Of a stretch of 64,000 bases of DNA, positions 25,957-33,670 are shown piece after piece; within the stretch, counting starts at the first letter, position 1; the number at the start of each line of letters is the position of its first letter. A program made the position numbers and the translations under genes. The notes below the pieces were generated by a model, which was given only the letters and a program-made list of their open reading frames with translations, did no database searches and was not told the DNA's origin. Source of the DNA: Kitasatospora sp. MAP5-34 (GTDB taxonomy: Bacteria; Actinomycetota; Actinomycetes; Streptomycetales; Streptomycetaceae); NCBI RefSeq assembly GCF_029894335.1, contig NZ_JARXZC010000006.1:1-64000 (forward strand), given 5' to 3'.

Positions 25957-28125
25957 ATGTCTGACAACACCCCCGCCATCCGCTGGGAGCAGGACCAGGA
26001 CGGCGTGGTCACCCTCGTCCTCGACGACCCCGCGCAGTCCGTCAACACCATGAACACGGCCTTCCGCGACGCCTTCGAGGGCGTCGTCGCCCGGCTCGCC
26101 GCCACCGAGGGCCTGCGCGGCGTGATCGTCACCTCCGCCAAGAAGACCTTCTTCGCCGGTGGCGACCTGCGGATGCTCTCCGCAGTCCGGCCCGAGCAGG
26201 CGGGCGAGTTCTTCGAGGCGTCGATGGCGCTCAAGCGCGGGCTGCGCGCCCTGGAGCAGCTCGGCAAGCCCGTGGTCGCCGCGATCAACGGCAGCGCCCT
26301 CGGCGGCGGCCTGGAGATCGCCCTCGCCTGCCACCACCGCATCGCGCTGGAGGCCCCCGGCAGCAAGATCGGCCTGCCCGAGGTCACCCTCGGGCTGCTC
26401 CCCGGCGGTGGCGGCGTCGTCCGCACCGTGCGCCTGCTCGGCATCACGGACGCACTGCTCAAGGTGCTGCTGCAGGGCCGCCAGTACCGCCCGGCGCAGG
26501 CGCTGGAGGCCGGGCTGGTGCACGAACTCGCCGCCACCCGTGAGGAGATGCTCGCCAAGGCGCGCGCCTTCATCGACGCCAACCCGACCGCCCAGCAGCC
26601 CTGGGACGTCAAGGGGTACAAGATCCCCGGCGGCACCCCGTCCCACCCCGCCTTCGCCGCCAACCTCCCCGCCTTCCCGGCGAACCTGCGCAAGCAGCTC
26701 GCGGGCGCGCCCTACCCGGCGCCGCGCAACATCCTGGCCGCCGCCGTGGAGAGCGCCCAGGTGGACTTCGACACCGCGATGGCGATCGAGACCCGGTACT
26801 TCACCGAGCTGGCCTGCGGGCAGACCGCCAAGAACATGATCCAGGCGCTCTTCTTCGACATGAACGCCGTCAACTCCGGTGCGGGCAGGCCGAAGGACAT
26901 CCCCGCCCGGCAGGTGCGCAAGGTCGCCGTGCTCGGCGCCGGGATGATGGGCGCGGGGATCGCGTACTCCTGCGCCCGGGCCGGGATCGAGGTCCTGCTC
27001 AAGGACGTCACCGTTGAGGCGGCCGAACGCGGAAAGGCTTACTCCGCAGGGCTGTTGGAGAAGGCGGTGGCCCGGGGCCGCTCCACGGCGGCGCAGCGCG
27101 ACGAGCTGCTCGCCCGGATCACGCCGACCGCCGAGGCCGCCGATCTGGCGGGCTGCGACGCGGTGATCGAGGCGGTCTTCGAGAACCCCGAGCTCAAGCA
27201 CAAGGTCTTCCAGGAGGTCCAGGACGTGGTGGCGCCCGACGCGCTGCTCTGCTCCAACACCTCCACCCTCCCGATCGGCCTGCTCGCCGAAGGGGTGGGC
27301 CGCCGGGCCGACTTCATCGGCCTGCACTTCTTCTCGCCGGTCGACAAGATGCCACTGGTCGAGATCATCCGGGGCCCGGAGACCGGCGACGAGGCGCTCG
27401 CCCGCGCCTTCGACCTGGTCCGCCAGATCAACAAGACCCCGATCGTGGTGAACGACTCGCGCGGCTTCTTCACCTCCCGGGTGATCGGCCAGTTCATCAA
27501 CGAGGGCGTCGCGATGGTCGGCGAGGGCGTCGACCCGGTCTCGGTCGAACAGGCCGCCGCCCAGGCCGGCTACCCCGCCAAGGTGCTCTCGCTGCTGGAC
27601 GAGCTGACCCTCACCCTGCCCCGCAAGATCCGCAACGAGGGCCGCCGCGCGATCGAGGAGGCGGGCGGCAGCTGGACCGCCCACCCGGCGGACGTGGTGA
27701 TGGACCGGATGCTCGACGAGTTCGGCCGCGAGGGCCGCTTCGCGGGCTCGGGCTTCTACGACTACGAGGACGGCCGCCGCACCCGCCTCTGGCCCGGCCT
27801 GCGCGAGCACTTCACGAAGGCCGAGGCGCAGATCCCGTTCGAGGACATGAAGGAGCGGATGCTCTTCGCCGAGGCGCTGGACTCCGTCCGCTGCCTGGAG
27901 GAGGGCGTGCTCACCTCCGTCGCCGACGCCAACGTCGGCTCGATCCTCGGCATCGGCTTCCCCGCCTGGACGGGCGGCGTACTCCAGTACATCAACGGGT
28001 ACGACGGCGGCCTGCCCGGATTCACCGCCCGCGCCCGCGAGTTGGCGGCCGCGTACGGCGAGCGGTTCACCCCGCCGGTGCTGCTGGAGCGCCTGGCGGC
28101 GGAGGGCGGCAGCTTCAAGGACTGA
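25957..28125 (+). CDS. FadB-type enoyl-CoA hydratase/3-hydroxyacyl-CoA dehydrogenase fusion (722 aa)
   Basis: Residues 1 to about 300 are a crotonase domain (KTFFAGGDLRML oxyanion loop, NGSALGGGLEIALACHHRIAL, LPEVTLGLLPGGGG). Residues about 320-500 hold the NAD-binding fold (VAVLGAGMMGAGIAYSCARAGIEVLLKD) with SNTSTLPI and GLHFFSPVDKMPLVEII. The C-terminal 200 residues are the paired 3HCDH domains (NDSRGFFTSRVIGQFINEG, GSGFYDY). It performs hydration and NAD-dependent oxidation in beta-oxidation and likely partners the thiolase upstream. The ATG at 25957 is preceded by GGAG. It is last in the operon and is followed by a strong terminator. Confidence 0.93.
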   Translation: MSDNTPAIRWEQDQDGVVTLVLDDPAQSVNTMNTAFRDAFEGVVARLAATEGLRGVIVTSAKKTFFAGGDLRMLSAVRPEQAGEFFEASMALKRGLRALEQLGKPVVAAINGSALGGGLEIALACHHRIALEAPGSKIGLPEVTLGLLPGGGGVVRTVRLLGITDALLKVLLQGRQYRPAQALEAGLVHELAATREEMLAKARAFIDANPTAQQPWDVKGYKIPGGTPSHPAFAANLPAFPANLRKQLAGAPYPAPRNILAAAVESAQVDFDTAMAIETRYFTELACGQTAKNMIQALFFDMNAVNSGAGRPKDIPARQVRKVAVLGAGMMGAGIAYSCARAGIEVLLKDVTVEAAERGKAYSAGLLEKAVARGRSTAAQRDELLARITPTAEAADLAGCDAVIEAVFENPELKHKVFQEVQDVVAPDALLCSNTSTLPIGLLAEGVGRRADFIGLHFFSPVDKMPLVEIIRGPETGDEALARAFDLVRQINKTPIVVNDSRGFFTSRVIGQFINEGVAMVGEGVDPVSVEQAAAQAGYPAKVLSLLDELTLTLPRKIRNEGRRAIEEAGGSWTAHPADVVMDRMLDEFGREGRFAGSGFYDYEDGRRTRLWPGLREHFTKAEAQIPFEDMKERMLFAEALDSVRCLEEGVLTSVADANVGSILGIGFPAWTGGVLQYINGYDGGLPGFTARARELAAAYGERFTPPVLLERLAAEGGSFKD

Positions 28126-28140
28126 CAGCCGCCCGTTCAG

Positions 28141-28172
28141 CCGCAGGCCGGGGTCCGTGCCCCGGCCTGCGG
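28141..28172. terminator. Perfect 13-bp hairpin between convergent fadB-type and merR-type genes
   Basis: CCGCAGGCCGGGG and CCCCGGCCTGCGG pair perfectly around TCCGTG, 16 bases after the fadB-type stop and 17 before the end of the regulator gene. It can stop transcription from both sides. Confidence 0.8.
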
Positions 28173-28188
28173 CCGATGCGTCGTCCGG

Positions 28189-28932
28189 TTATTCGGCCGG
28201 GGGACGTGCCGCTGCCAGCTCGTCGGCCAGCGAGCGTTGGAAGGCCGTCACCAGGGCCTGGACGACCACGGGTTGGATCTGGTCGGTGAGTTCCTTCATC
28301 CGCTCCAGCTCCTCCGGCGGCGGGTCGCTCTCCCGGTACGGCTTCCAGACGGTGTCGCGGAACAGCCGGTGCAGGTCGTGCGCGGTGGCCTGGCTGTGCA
28401 GGCGCACCACGGCCCGGGCGGCGAGCAGCGTCTCCAGCGGGATCGGTACGTCCAACACCCGTACGCCCAGCGGGAGCAGGCCCGGGTCGAGCTTGAACAC
28501 GTCCGGGTCGTCCGTCCGGTGCAGTGCGCCCATCGCGCTCAGCCGGTCCACGTCGGTGTCGGAGAGCGGTCGGCCGGCCCGGCGTTCCAGCTGGGCCCGG
28601 GTCGCCTCCTCGGCGGTCTCCGGGGTCCAGGAGGCGACCAGGGCGCGGTGGATCGCCAGGTCCAGCGAGCTGATGTCCGGTGGGAGTTGGGCCAGGTAGC
28701 GTTCGATGGCGGCCAGCGTGAGGCCCTGGCGCTGCAACTCCTCGATCAACTCCAGCCGGTCGAGGTGCTGCGGCCCGTAGAGGCCGACCCGGCGCGGGCC
28801 GAGTTCGGGCGGCGGGAGCAGGCCCTTGGTGCCGTAGAAGCGCAGTGTGCGTACCGTCACCCCGGCCCGGGCGGCGAGTTCGTCCACGGTGAGTTGCGCC
28901 GGTTGCGGCGGTACTCCGGGTGTTGCTGTCAT
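28189..28932 (-). CDS. MerR-family regulator, probable controller of the acyl-CoA operon (247 aa)
   Basis: The MerR helix-turn-helix reads LTVDELAARAGVTVRTLRFYGTKGLLPPPE (residues about 14-43), then the wing and the coiled dimer helix. The C-terminal 130 residues are helical and acidic/basic mixed (EELERMKELTDQIQPVVVQAL), large enough for a ligand such as an acyl-CoA. The start is the ATG at 28932 (MTATPGV); an upstream extension to 29046 would run through the operator repeats. Three TGTNACA units cover its promoter and two related units lie before the operon at 22356, so autoregulation and operon control are inferred. Confidence 0.85.
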   Translation of the reverse strand: MTATPGVPPQPAQLTVDELAARAGVTVRTLRFYGTKGLLPPPELGPRRVGLYGPQHLDRLELIEELQRQGLTLAAIERYLAQLPPDISSLDLAIHRALVASWTPETAEEATRAQLERRAGRPLSDTDVDRLSAMGALHRTDDPDVFKLDPGLLPLGVRVLDVPIPLETLLAARAVVRLHSQATAHDLHRLFRDTVWKPYRESDPPPEELERMKELTDQIQPVVVQALVTAFQRSLADELAAARPPAE

Positions 28933-28961
28933 GCTTCGCCCCTCCGCCGCGCCCTGCCTCG

Positions 28962-29003
28962 CTATTGCTGTCACACTCCTGCTGTGACAGCAATAGTGTG
29001 ACA
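28962..29003. promoter_or_regulatory. Three TGTNACA units at 14-bp spacing, operator of the MerR gene
   Basis: TGTCACA (28969), TGTGACA (28983) and TGTGACA (28997) start exactly 14 bp apart. The first two also form a perfect 14-bp inverted repeat (28962-28975 with 28983-28996, CTATTGCTGTCACA). They lie 30-70 bp upstream of the regulator start codon. Confidence 0.75.
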
Positions 29004-29119
29004 GCGGCTGCTGGACCGGTCCAGCTCCGTCGTCCCGCAGGTGCACTGCGGCGGAAGGCCGGCCCCGGAGCGCGGGCCCCTACACTCGTGGGGACCCCGC
29101 GAACAGGAGTGCCCGCCCG

Positions 29120-29257
29120 ATGAGCACCGAGGCCACCCGCGACGAGAAGGCCAAGCGCAAGGCCGCGATGATCCGCGCCTGCATCTACATCGCGGGCACC
29201 CACCTCTTCGCGGGCTTCGTCATCCTCCTGTTCGTGCTCGGCGGCCGGAACCACTGA
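29120..29257 (+). CDS. Small membrane protein, DUF6126-like (45 aa)
   Basis: A charged N-terminus (STEATRDEKAKRKAAMIR) is followed by one membrane segment (ACIYIAGTHLFAGFVILLFVLG) and a short tail. The -HLFAGF- signature in the helix is typical of a small actinomycete membrane family that I recall as DUF6126. An AGGAG site lies upstream. Its role is unknown. It is too short for many gene finders. Confidence 0.6.
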   Translation: MSTEATRDEKAKRKAAMIRACIYIAGTHLFAGFVILLFVLGGRNH

Positions 29258-29365
29258 CGACTGCCGGAGACGTCCCGCCGGGCGGTGACGATCTCCCGCA
29301 CGTTGAGCAGGAACCGCTGGACGGCAGCGACAGCCGCTCGGCAACATACTTCTCGGGGGTGTTCC

Positions 29366-30214
29366 ATGACCGAAGATCTGGCGCGCTTTCACGCGGCCTA
29401 CGACGCCGTTCTCGACCGCTGGCCCGTGCCCGTCGACCGGATCGACCTGCCGTCGGCGTACGGCACGACCAGGGTCACCGCGTGCGGCCCGGTGGACGGT
29501 GAGCCGTTGGTGTTGCTGCACGGCGGCGACACCAGCTCACCCGTGTGGTTCGCCAACGTCGCCGACCTGAGCCGCACCCGGCGCGTCTATGCCGTCGACC
29601 GGATCGGTGCGCCGGGCCGCAGCGTGCGCGGTGACCGGCCGGTCCGGTCCGTGGACGACCTGCTCGACTGGCTGGACGGCGTGCTGGACGGCCTGGGCCT
29701 GGCCCGCACCGACCTGTGCGGGCACTCGTACGGCGCGTGGATCGCCCTCACGTACGCGCTGCGCGCGCCGCAACGGGTCCGCAGGCTGGTGCTGCTCGAT
29801 CCCACGCAGTGCTTCGCCGGATTCCGGCCCGGCTACCTGCTGCGGGCCCTGCCGATGCTGCTGCGGCCGACCGCCGGGCGGGCCCGAGCCTTCCTCGCCT
29901 GGGAGACCCGCGGCGCGGAGGCCGACCCCGGATGGCTGGAGCTGTACGGGCTGGCCGCCGAGTTCCCGCGCGCGAAGGTCGTCGTGGGGCGCCGGCCGGA
30001 GCCCGGGCAGCTGCGGCAGTCGACCGTGCCCACCCTGGTGCTGCTCGCCGGCGAGAGCCGGGTGCACAACGCCCGGCGCGTCGAGGCGGCCGTGCGGCGG
30101 CGCGCGCCGCACGCCGGGACCGCCGTACTCCCCGGCCTTTCGCACCACGGCATGCCCTACACCGGGGGCGCTGCCCTCGACCGGATGATCCTGGACTTTC
30201 TCGCGATCAACTAG
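29366..30214 (+). CDS. Alpha/beta hydrolase (282 aa)
   Basis: The alpha/beta fold is clear: oxyanion-region LVLLHGGDTSS, strand VYAVDRIGAPGRS, nucleophile elbow LCGHSYGAWIAL (Ser in GHSYG), and the late histidine in GLSHHGMPY. The catalytic acid probably lies in the LVLLAGESRV region. It probably hydrolyses an ester or amide; the substrate is unknown. The start at 29366 (MTEDLARF) is preceded by GGGGGTG. It is the last intact host gene before the prophage junction. Confidence 0.85.
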   Translation: MTEDLARFHAAYDAVLDRWPVPVDRIDLPSAYGTTRVTACGPVDGEPLVLLHGGDTSSPVWFANVADLSRTRRVYAVDRIGAPGRSVRGDRPVRSVDDLLDWLDGVLDGLGLARTDLCGHSYGAWIALTYALRAPQRVRRLVLLDPTQCFAGFRPGYLLRALPMLLRPTAGRARAFLAWETRGAEADPGWLELYGLAAEFPRAKVVVGRRPEPGQLRQSTVPTLVLLAGESRVHNARRVEAAVRRRAPHAGTAVLPGLSHHGMPYTGGAALDRMILDFLAIN

Positions 30215-30240
30215 GCAGTCCTGACCGGTTTCCGGCCGGT

Positions 30241-30298
30241 CTAAAGGAGGTCCGGGTGGTGGCGGCGGGTTACCTCGGGGTGGGCGCGGAGGTAGCCC
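30241..30298 (-). pseudogene. 3' end of a host gene interrupted by the prophage (18 codons)
   Basis: Reading away from the phage on the minus strand, KGYLRAHPEVTRRHPDLL is followed by a stop at 30243-30241. The codons look like genuine host coding sequence, and the frame enters the phage at the proposed att core. The 5' part of this gene should lie at the right end of the prophage, outside this window. I could not identify the gene from 18 residues. Confidence 0.5.
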
Positions 30299-30325
30299 TT
30301 GAGTTCGTTACTAAAGGGGACTACA
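30277..30325. other. Probable attL (host/phage junction), crossover near 30299
   Basis: The phage side reads GTAGCCCTTGAGTTCGTTAC, very like the phiC31 attP half as I remember it (GTAACCTTTGAGTTCTC), with TTG at 30299-30301 as the likely core. The host side is a GC-rich coding end. A further imperfect dyad (GGGTTACCTC at 30267-30276 and GAGGTAGCCC at 30289-30298) lies in the host half. It is 60 bp upstream of the integrase start, as usual for this group. Confidence 0.6.
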
Positions 30326-30361
30326 CTCCCCACCATGGCGACACCAGGGGCGGTAAGGGGC

Positions 30362-32083
30362 ATGGCCACACACGCGGGAGTTTACACGCGGCAGTCCGAG
30401 CAGAGGGCGAATCAGTCCGAAGCATCGACCGAGGATCAGCGGGAGCGGTCCATTGAGCGGGCAAAAGCACTCGGTGCGGTAGCGATCGAATGCTACGACG
30501 AGGAGCTAGGCACGTCGGCATTTGACGGGAAAGTGCGCCCGGTCTTTGAGCGGATGCTCAACGACTGCCGCGCCGGTCGAATCAACATGATCGTGGTTTA
30601 CTACGTCGCCCGCTTTTCTCGGATTGACCCGCTGGACGCTATCCCCGTGGTCTCCGAGTTGCTGAATCTCGGCGTAACCATTGTCAGTGTGAACGAGGGG
30701 CAGTTCCGCAAGGGCAACCTTATGGACCTCATCCACCTGATTATGCGGCTCGACGCCGCACACCAGGAAAGCCGAAACAAGAGCGTTGCCGTATCCGGCG
30801 CTAAGAAGCTGGCCCGGGAATTGGGCGGCTACACGGGCGGTAAAGCGCCGTACGGCTTCCGGCTGGAGCCGCACACTGTCACCCGTGAGAACGGCCGCCC
30901 TGTGGTCATCCAGAAGCTTGCGGTAGAGGAATCCGAAGCGGCCGTCATCCGGCAGATTGCCGAGGACATCACGGCCCAGCCTCTTGGCCAGGGTCAGTGG
31001 TTCAGCGGTGAAGGTGTGTCCATCACCAGCATTGCGGCCAAGCTGGACGCGCAAGGCATTCCGACGCGAGGACAGACAGTCGGAAAGAAGTTCAGCGATA
31101 GCCGGTGGGCCGCGCAGATGATCCGCCGAGTACTCAAAGATCCCCGCATCGCTGGCTACGCGGCAGAGCCGCAGTACGGCACCCGCAAGGACGGCACACC
31201 GGGAACAACCGTCGTCGGCTACAAGCTTGAGCGCGACCCGGAAACCATGAAGCCGATCACGGCGCACCCGCAGATCATCACGCCGGAAGCCTGGTACTCC
31301 ATTCAGCAATGGCTAGAGACGCGCACCCGGACCGGTGAACGGATTGACCGGGGGCAGTCTCTGGTGACCGGCCTCGGTATCGCACTCTGCGAGTGTGGCG
31401 CGCTCTTGAAGACGCACGGCATGTCAAACCGACACGGTACCCATTACCGGCAGTACCGATGCTCTCGTGTCCACCCCGAACCGGGAAAGCATGCCGGGAA
31501 CGTCTCAATCTCTCAGACGGCGCTGGACGACTATGTGGCGCGACGCGTGTTCGCGCTGATCCAGAACGCTGACGGCGACCCGGACACACACGACGTATTG
31601 CAGGAGGCGGCACGGCGGTTCGGGCGGGCCACTGAGCGGCCGGACAGGGCCGCCGAGCGGTCCCGCATCGTGGCCGAGCGGGCGGAGGTCGTGGCAGCGC
31701 TGGAGGAGCTGTACGACGAGCGCGACGAAGGCGGGTTCAGGACCTCTGTGGGCCGTGCAAGGTTCCTCCGGTCCGAGAAGACCCTTGAGGGCCGTCTGAT
31801 GGCCGTTGAGGCCCGTCTAGCGGACCTTGAGGAGGCGGAGGCTCCGGCACTCCCGCTAGGTGAGTGGGTCGGGGACGACCCGGACGCCGACCCGATCGGC
31901 CCGGGGTCGTGGTGGCACGGTGCCAGCGTGATGGAGCGTCGCGCCTTCTTCAAGCTGTTCATCTCCCGAATCACGCTCTACAAGGCACCGCACCGTGGCG
32001 GACAGCCGCGCACGATGGAGGCGATGGCACAGCGCGTCCGGGTCGAATGGGTGCACACGCAGAAGGAGGCGGAGGAGGAGTGA
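30362..32083 (+). CDS. int: Large serine integrase, phiC31 family (573 aa)
   Basis: Catalytic Ser12 lies in AGVYTRQS, aligning with phiC31 integrase (start MDTYAGAYDRQS). The resolvase domain continues with GTSAFDG, FERMLNDCRAGRINMIVVYYVARFSR and VSELLNLGVTIVS...G, then GNLMDLIHLIMRLDA. The recombinase domain has GGYTGGKAPYGF, the zinc ribbon CECGALLKTHG ... YRCSRVHPEPGKHAGN, and a coiled coil at about 420-490. Start at 30362 gives the same N-terminal length as phiC31; an in-frame ATG at 30335 is possible. It catalyses attP x attB integration, and excision together with a directionality factor (candidate at 56887). Confidence 0.96.
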   Translation: MATHAGVYTRQSEQRANQSEASTEDQRERSIERAKALGAVAIECYDEELGTSAFDGKVRPVFERMLNDCRAGRINMIVVYYVARFSRIDPLDAIPVVSELLNLGVTIVSVNEGQFRKGNLMDLIHLIMRLDAAHQESRNKSVAVSGAKKLARELGGYTGGKAPYGFRLEPHTVTRENGRPVVIQKLAVEESEAAVIRQIAEDITAQPLGQGQWFSGEGVSITSIAAKLDAQGIPTRGQTVGKKFSDSRWAAQMIRRVLKDPRIAGYAAEPQYGTRKDGTPGTTVVGYKLERDPETMKPITAHPQIITPEAWYSIQQWLETRTRTGERIDRGQSLVTGLGIALCECGALLKTHGMSNRHGTHYRQYRCSRVHPEPGKHAGNVSISQTALDDYVARRVFALIQNADGDPDTHDVLQEAARRFGRATERPDRAAERSRIVAERAEVVAALEELYDERDEGGFRTSVGRARFLRSEKTLEGRLMAVEARLADLEEAEAPALPLGEWVGDDPDADPIGPGSWWHGASVMERRAFFKLFISRITLYKAPHRGGQPRTMEAMAQRVRVEWVHTQKEAEEE

Positions 32084-32127
32084 CCTCCGTCACCACTCAG
32101 TAACTTAGGTGACCCTAACCTAAAATC

Positions 32128-32155
32128 AGCCCCGGCGAACCCGTCGGGGCTTTTT
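32128..32155 (+). terminator. Rho-independent terminator after the integrase
   Basis: AGCCCCG and CGGGGCT form the stem, and TTTTT follows directly. It lies 45 bases after the integrase stop. A separate dyad TTAGGT-N7-ACCTAA (32105-32123) precedes it. Confidence 0.9.
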
Positions 32156-32217
32156 CGCGTTCTCTGGCCAGCGAGGCGAGGCGCGAGCGCTCCATTTCGA
32201 TATTTCTTGCCTCTCGG

Positions 32218-32311
32218 CATGACGGTATGACGGTTGAGACATTGATTCGTGATTCCACATAACATCTATAAGAGAAACCGAAACGGCATCCCCGAACGTC
32301 ATACCGTCATG
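32218..32311. promoter_or_regulatory. 94-bp phage control module, copy 1, bounded by 15-bp inverted repeats
   Basis: CATGACGGTATGACG (32218-32232) and its exact reverse complement CGTCATACCGTCATG (32297-32311) flank an AT-richer core with TATAAGAGAAACC. The same 94-bp architecture recurs at 53840-53933, and in both cases a 19-bp box follows about 20 bp downstream. It looks like a promoter framed by two repressor operators. Confidence 0.8.
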
Positions 32312-32336
32312 CGGCCCTCCGGCGGCCCTCCCCGCA

Positions 32337-32355
32337 GGAATTCCTCCCACCCCTT
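32337..32355 (+). promoter_or_regulatory. 19-bp phage box, copy 1 of 6
   Basis: GGAATTCCTCCCACCCCTT, followed by TATAGGTAG and a GGTAG...CTACC dyad (32360-32380). It lies 26 bp downstream of control module 1 and points to the structural gene operon. Confidence 0.75.
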
Positions 32356-32492
32356 TATAGGTAGCGCCCCACCGACTACCGCGCACCCCTCCGCACAATG
32401 GGCGGTCTGAGTGTCGGTGCGGCGCATACAAGACTCCCGCGCGGCTCCCGGTTGACGCCCTCTCTCGTCCCGGTTTCGAGCGCGCGGGTCTC

Positions 32493-32559
32493 GGTTCCGT
32501 CGGCTAACGGCAGGCCGCCCGCGAGCGCGGGTAACCCCGGTTCGAATCCGGGCGGAACC
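32493..32559 (+). tRNA. tRNA-like fold with an abnormal anticodon arm
   Basis: GGTTCCG/CGGAACC forms a 7-bp acceptor stem. GGCT-AACGGCA-GGCC is a D arm, and CCCGG-TTCGAAT-CCGGG is a perfect T arm with the standard loop. The anticodon arm (GCCCG-CGAGCG-CGGGT) has only six loop bases and no U33, and the total is 67 nt. It may be a decayed tRNA or a tRNA mimic; no isotype can be given. Confidence 0.35.
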
Positions 32560-32617
32560 CCTGTGGGGTAGCTCCCCTGTCTCGCTGCACCCGATGGCCA
32601 TCGGTCACCAGCGAGTC

Positions 32618-32686
32618 GCCCTGTGGTGCAAATGGCTAGCACTCCACCCCTCCCGGTGGCAATGTCGGTTCAAATCCGGCCAGGGC
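32618..32686 (+). tRNA. Second tRNA-like fold, possibly Gly(CCC)-like, abnormal loop
   Basis: GCCCTG/CAGGGC gives a six-pair acceptor stem. GTGC-AAATGGCTA-GCAC is a good D arm, CCACC-CCTCCC-GGTGG the anticodon arm and GTCGG-TTCAAAT-CCGGC the T arm. The anticodon loop again has six bases instead of seven. It lies 58 bp after the first tRNA-like fold and just before the first phage palindrome. Confidence 0.4.
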
Positions 32687-32704
32687 CCTAGTCTCCCTCC
32701 ACGA

Positions 32705-32728
32705 CCACCGCCCGAATTCGGGCGGTGG
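32705..32728. repeat. Phage palindrome 1 of 10 (GCCCGAATTCGGGC core)
   Basis: A perfect 24-bp palindrome (core ACCGCCCGAATTCGGGCGGT) can fold into a 10-bp hairpin with an AATT loop. It precedes the first structural-region gene and follows the tRNA-like folds. Probable terminator or RNA processing signal. Confidence 0.8.
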
Positions 32729-32765
32729 CTTCTTTGCGTTCAAAAACGAAGGATGGTGACCATCC

Positions 32766-33125
32766 GTGTCCGCTTGCACTTCGTGCGGTGCTGCCGCCGT
32801 TGTCCAGTGGGTCCGTCGCCCTACGGTCGCCGAGATGGTCAGCATCACTGCCGCCGAGCAGGACCGCCGAGACCGGCTCACTGCACTAGCTGATCCGTCA
32901 CTGCCGCCGCCTGTCTTTGGCCCCATGCCTACCGCCAGCGTCACCACTACGGCGCTGTTCGCGTGCGTGACTCACGCTATCTCGCTTGCGCAGGCTTCGC
33001 TTGTTCATGCCTCCACGTGCACCGCTCCGGTGACCGCATGCAACTGCACGCCTGAGCCTGCGCCAGCGCCGCAGTCAATCAATGCCGGTACGTCGCCGAC
33101 TATGCCGGTTGGCTGGAGTGCCTAG
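32766..33125 (+). CDS. Phage protein of unknown function, Cys-containing (119 aa)
   Basis: The GTG at 32766 is preceded by AAGGATGG at 8 bases. The product has a CTSCG motif at the N-terminus, a VQWVRRPTVAEM segment and an Ala/Thr/Ser/Pro-rich second half. I do not recognise the family. Its last codons overlap the start of the HNH gene, which supports it being translated as part of the packaging operon. Confidence 0.5.
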   Translation: MSACTSCGAAAVVQWVRRPTVAEMVSITAAEQDRRDRLTALADPSLPPPVFGPMPTASVTTTALFACVTHAISLAQASLVHASTCTAPVTACNCTPEPAPAPQSINAGTSPTMPVGWSA

Positions 33126-33459
33126 GCGACCATGCTTGGTCTGCGGGAAGCTCACTTCCAACCCTTCTAGATGTGACCTCCACCAAGCCGAGTACCAGGC
33201 AATGCGCGATAGGCAGCGCGGTAGCGCCACCAAGCGTGGTTACGGCTCTGCCTGGCAGCGTCTATCACGCGCTGTGCTGGAGGGCCACCGGTCTATTTAT
33301 GGTGAGTGGTGTCCTGGATACAGAGTGCCTGCGCACTCGTCCTCTGACCTCACTGTGGACCATGTAATCCCAAAGGCTCTCGGTGGTACTGATACCAGAG
33401 AGAACACTCAAGTCCTCTGCCGAGCTTGCAACGGTCGGAAGCGAGACAACAGAGCCTAG
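33118..33459 (+). CDS. HNH endonuclease (113 aa)
   Basis: CLVCGKLTSNPSRC-DLH provides one Cys pair, and the HNH core reads LTVDHVIPKALGGTDTRENTQVLCRACNGRKRDN: catalytic His in DH, Asn in ENTQ, closing CRAC and N-x-x-K. Phages with HK97-type capsids often carry an HNH protein next to the terminase, where it helps cos cleavage. I chose the GTG at 33118, overlapping the previous stop; the ATG at 33082 would add 12 residues. Confidence 0.87.
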   Translation: MPRRPCLVCGKLTSNPSRCDLHQAEYQAMRDRQRGSATKRGYGSAWQRLSRAVLEGHRSIYGEWCPGYRVPAHSSSDLTVDHVIPKALGGTDTRENTQVLCRACNGRKRDNRA

Positions 33460-33670
33460 CGCTGGCCGCCCTACCTACCGTCACCTCAACGGCTTGGCCG
33501 CTACTAAGTGTGACTCTTGCATATATATGCGGGGGTAGGGGGGTGGGTGAATGTCTATGCATGATCGTCTTCCGGACCCGGCCCCCATGCCCGCGCGCAC
33601 GGCCGCAGGTTAGCGGGTCGGTTTTTGTTGATCAAGGAAGCTCAGAGCGTGCATAAAAGGAGGCGTGCGC

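Noticed and set aside
32126..32431. Minus-strand open frame of 101 codons across the first control module
   Set aside because: It runs through the inverted repeats and the integrase terminator, has no ribosome site, and all other phage genes lie on the plus strand.
32594..32893. Plus-strand open frame of 99 codons over the second tRNA-like fold
   Set aside because: It overlaps the tRNA-like fold, the palindrome and the better supported gene at 32766, and its composition is not protein-like.
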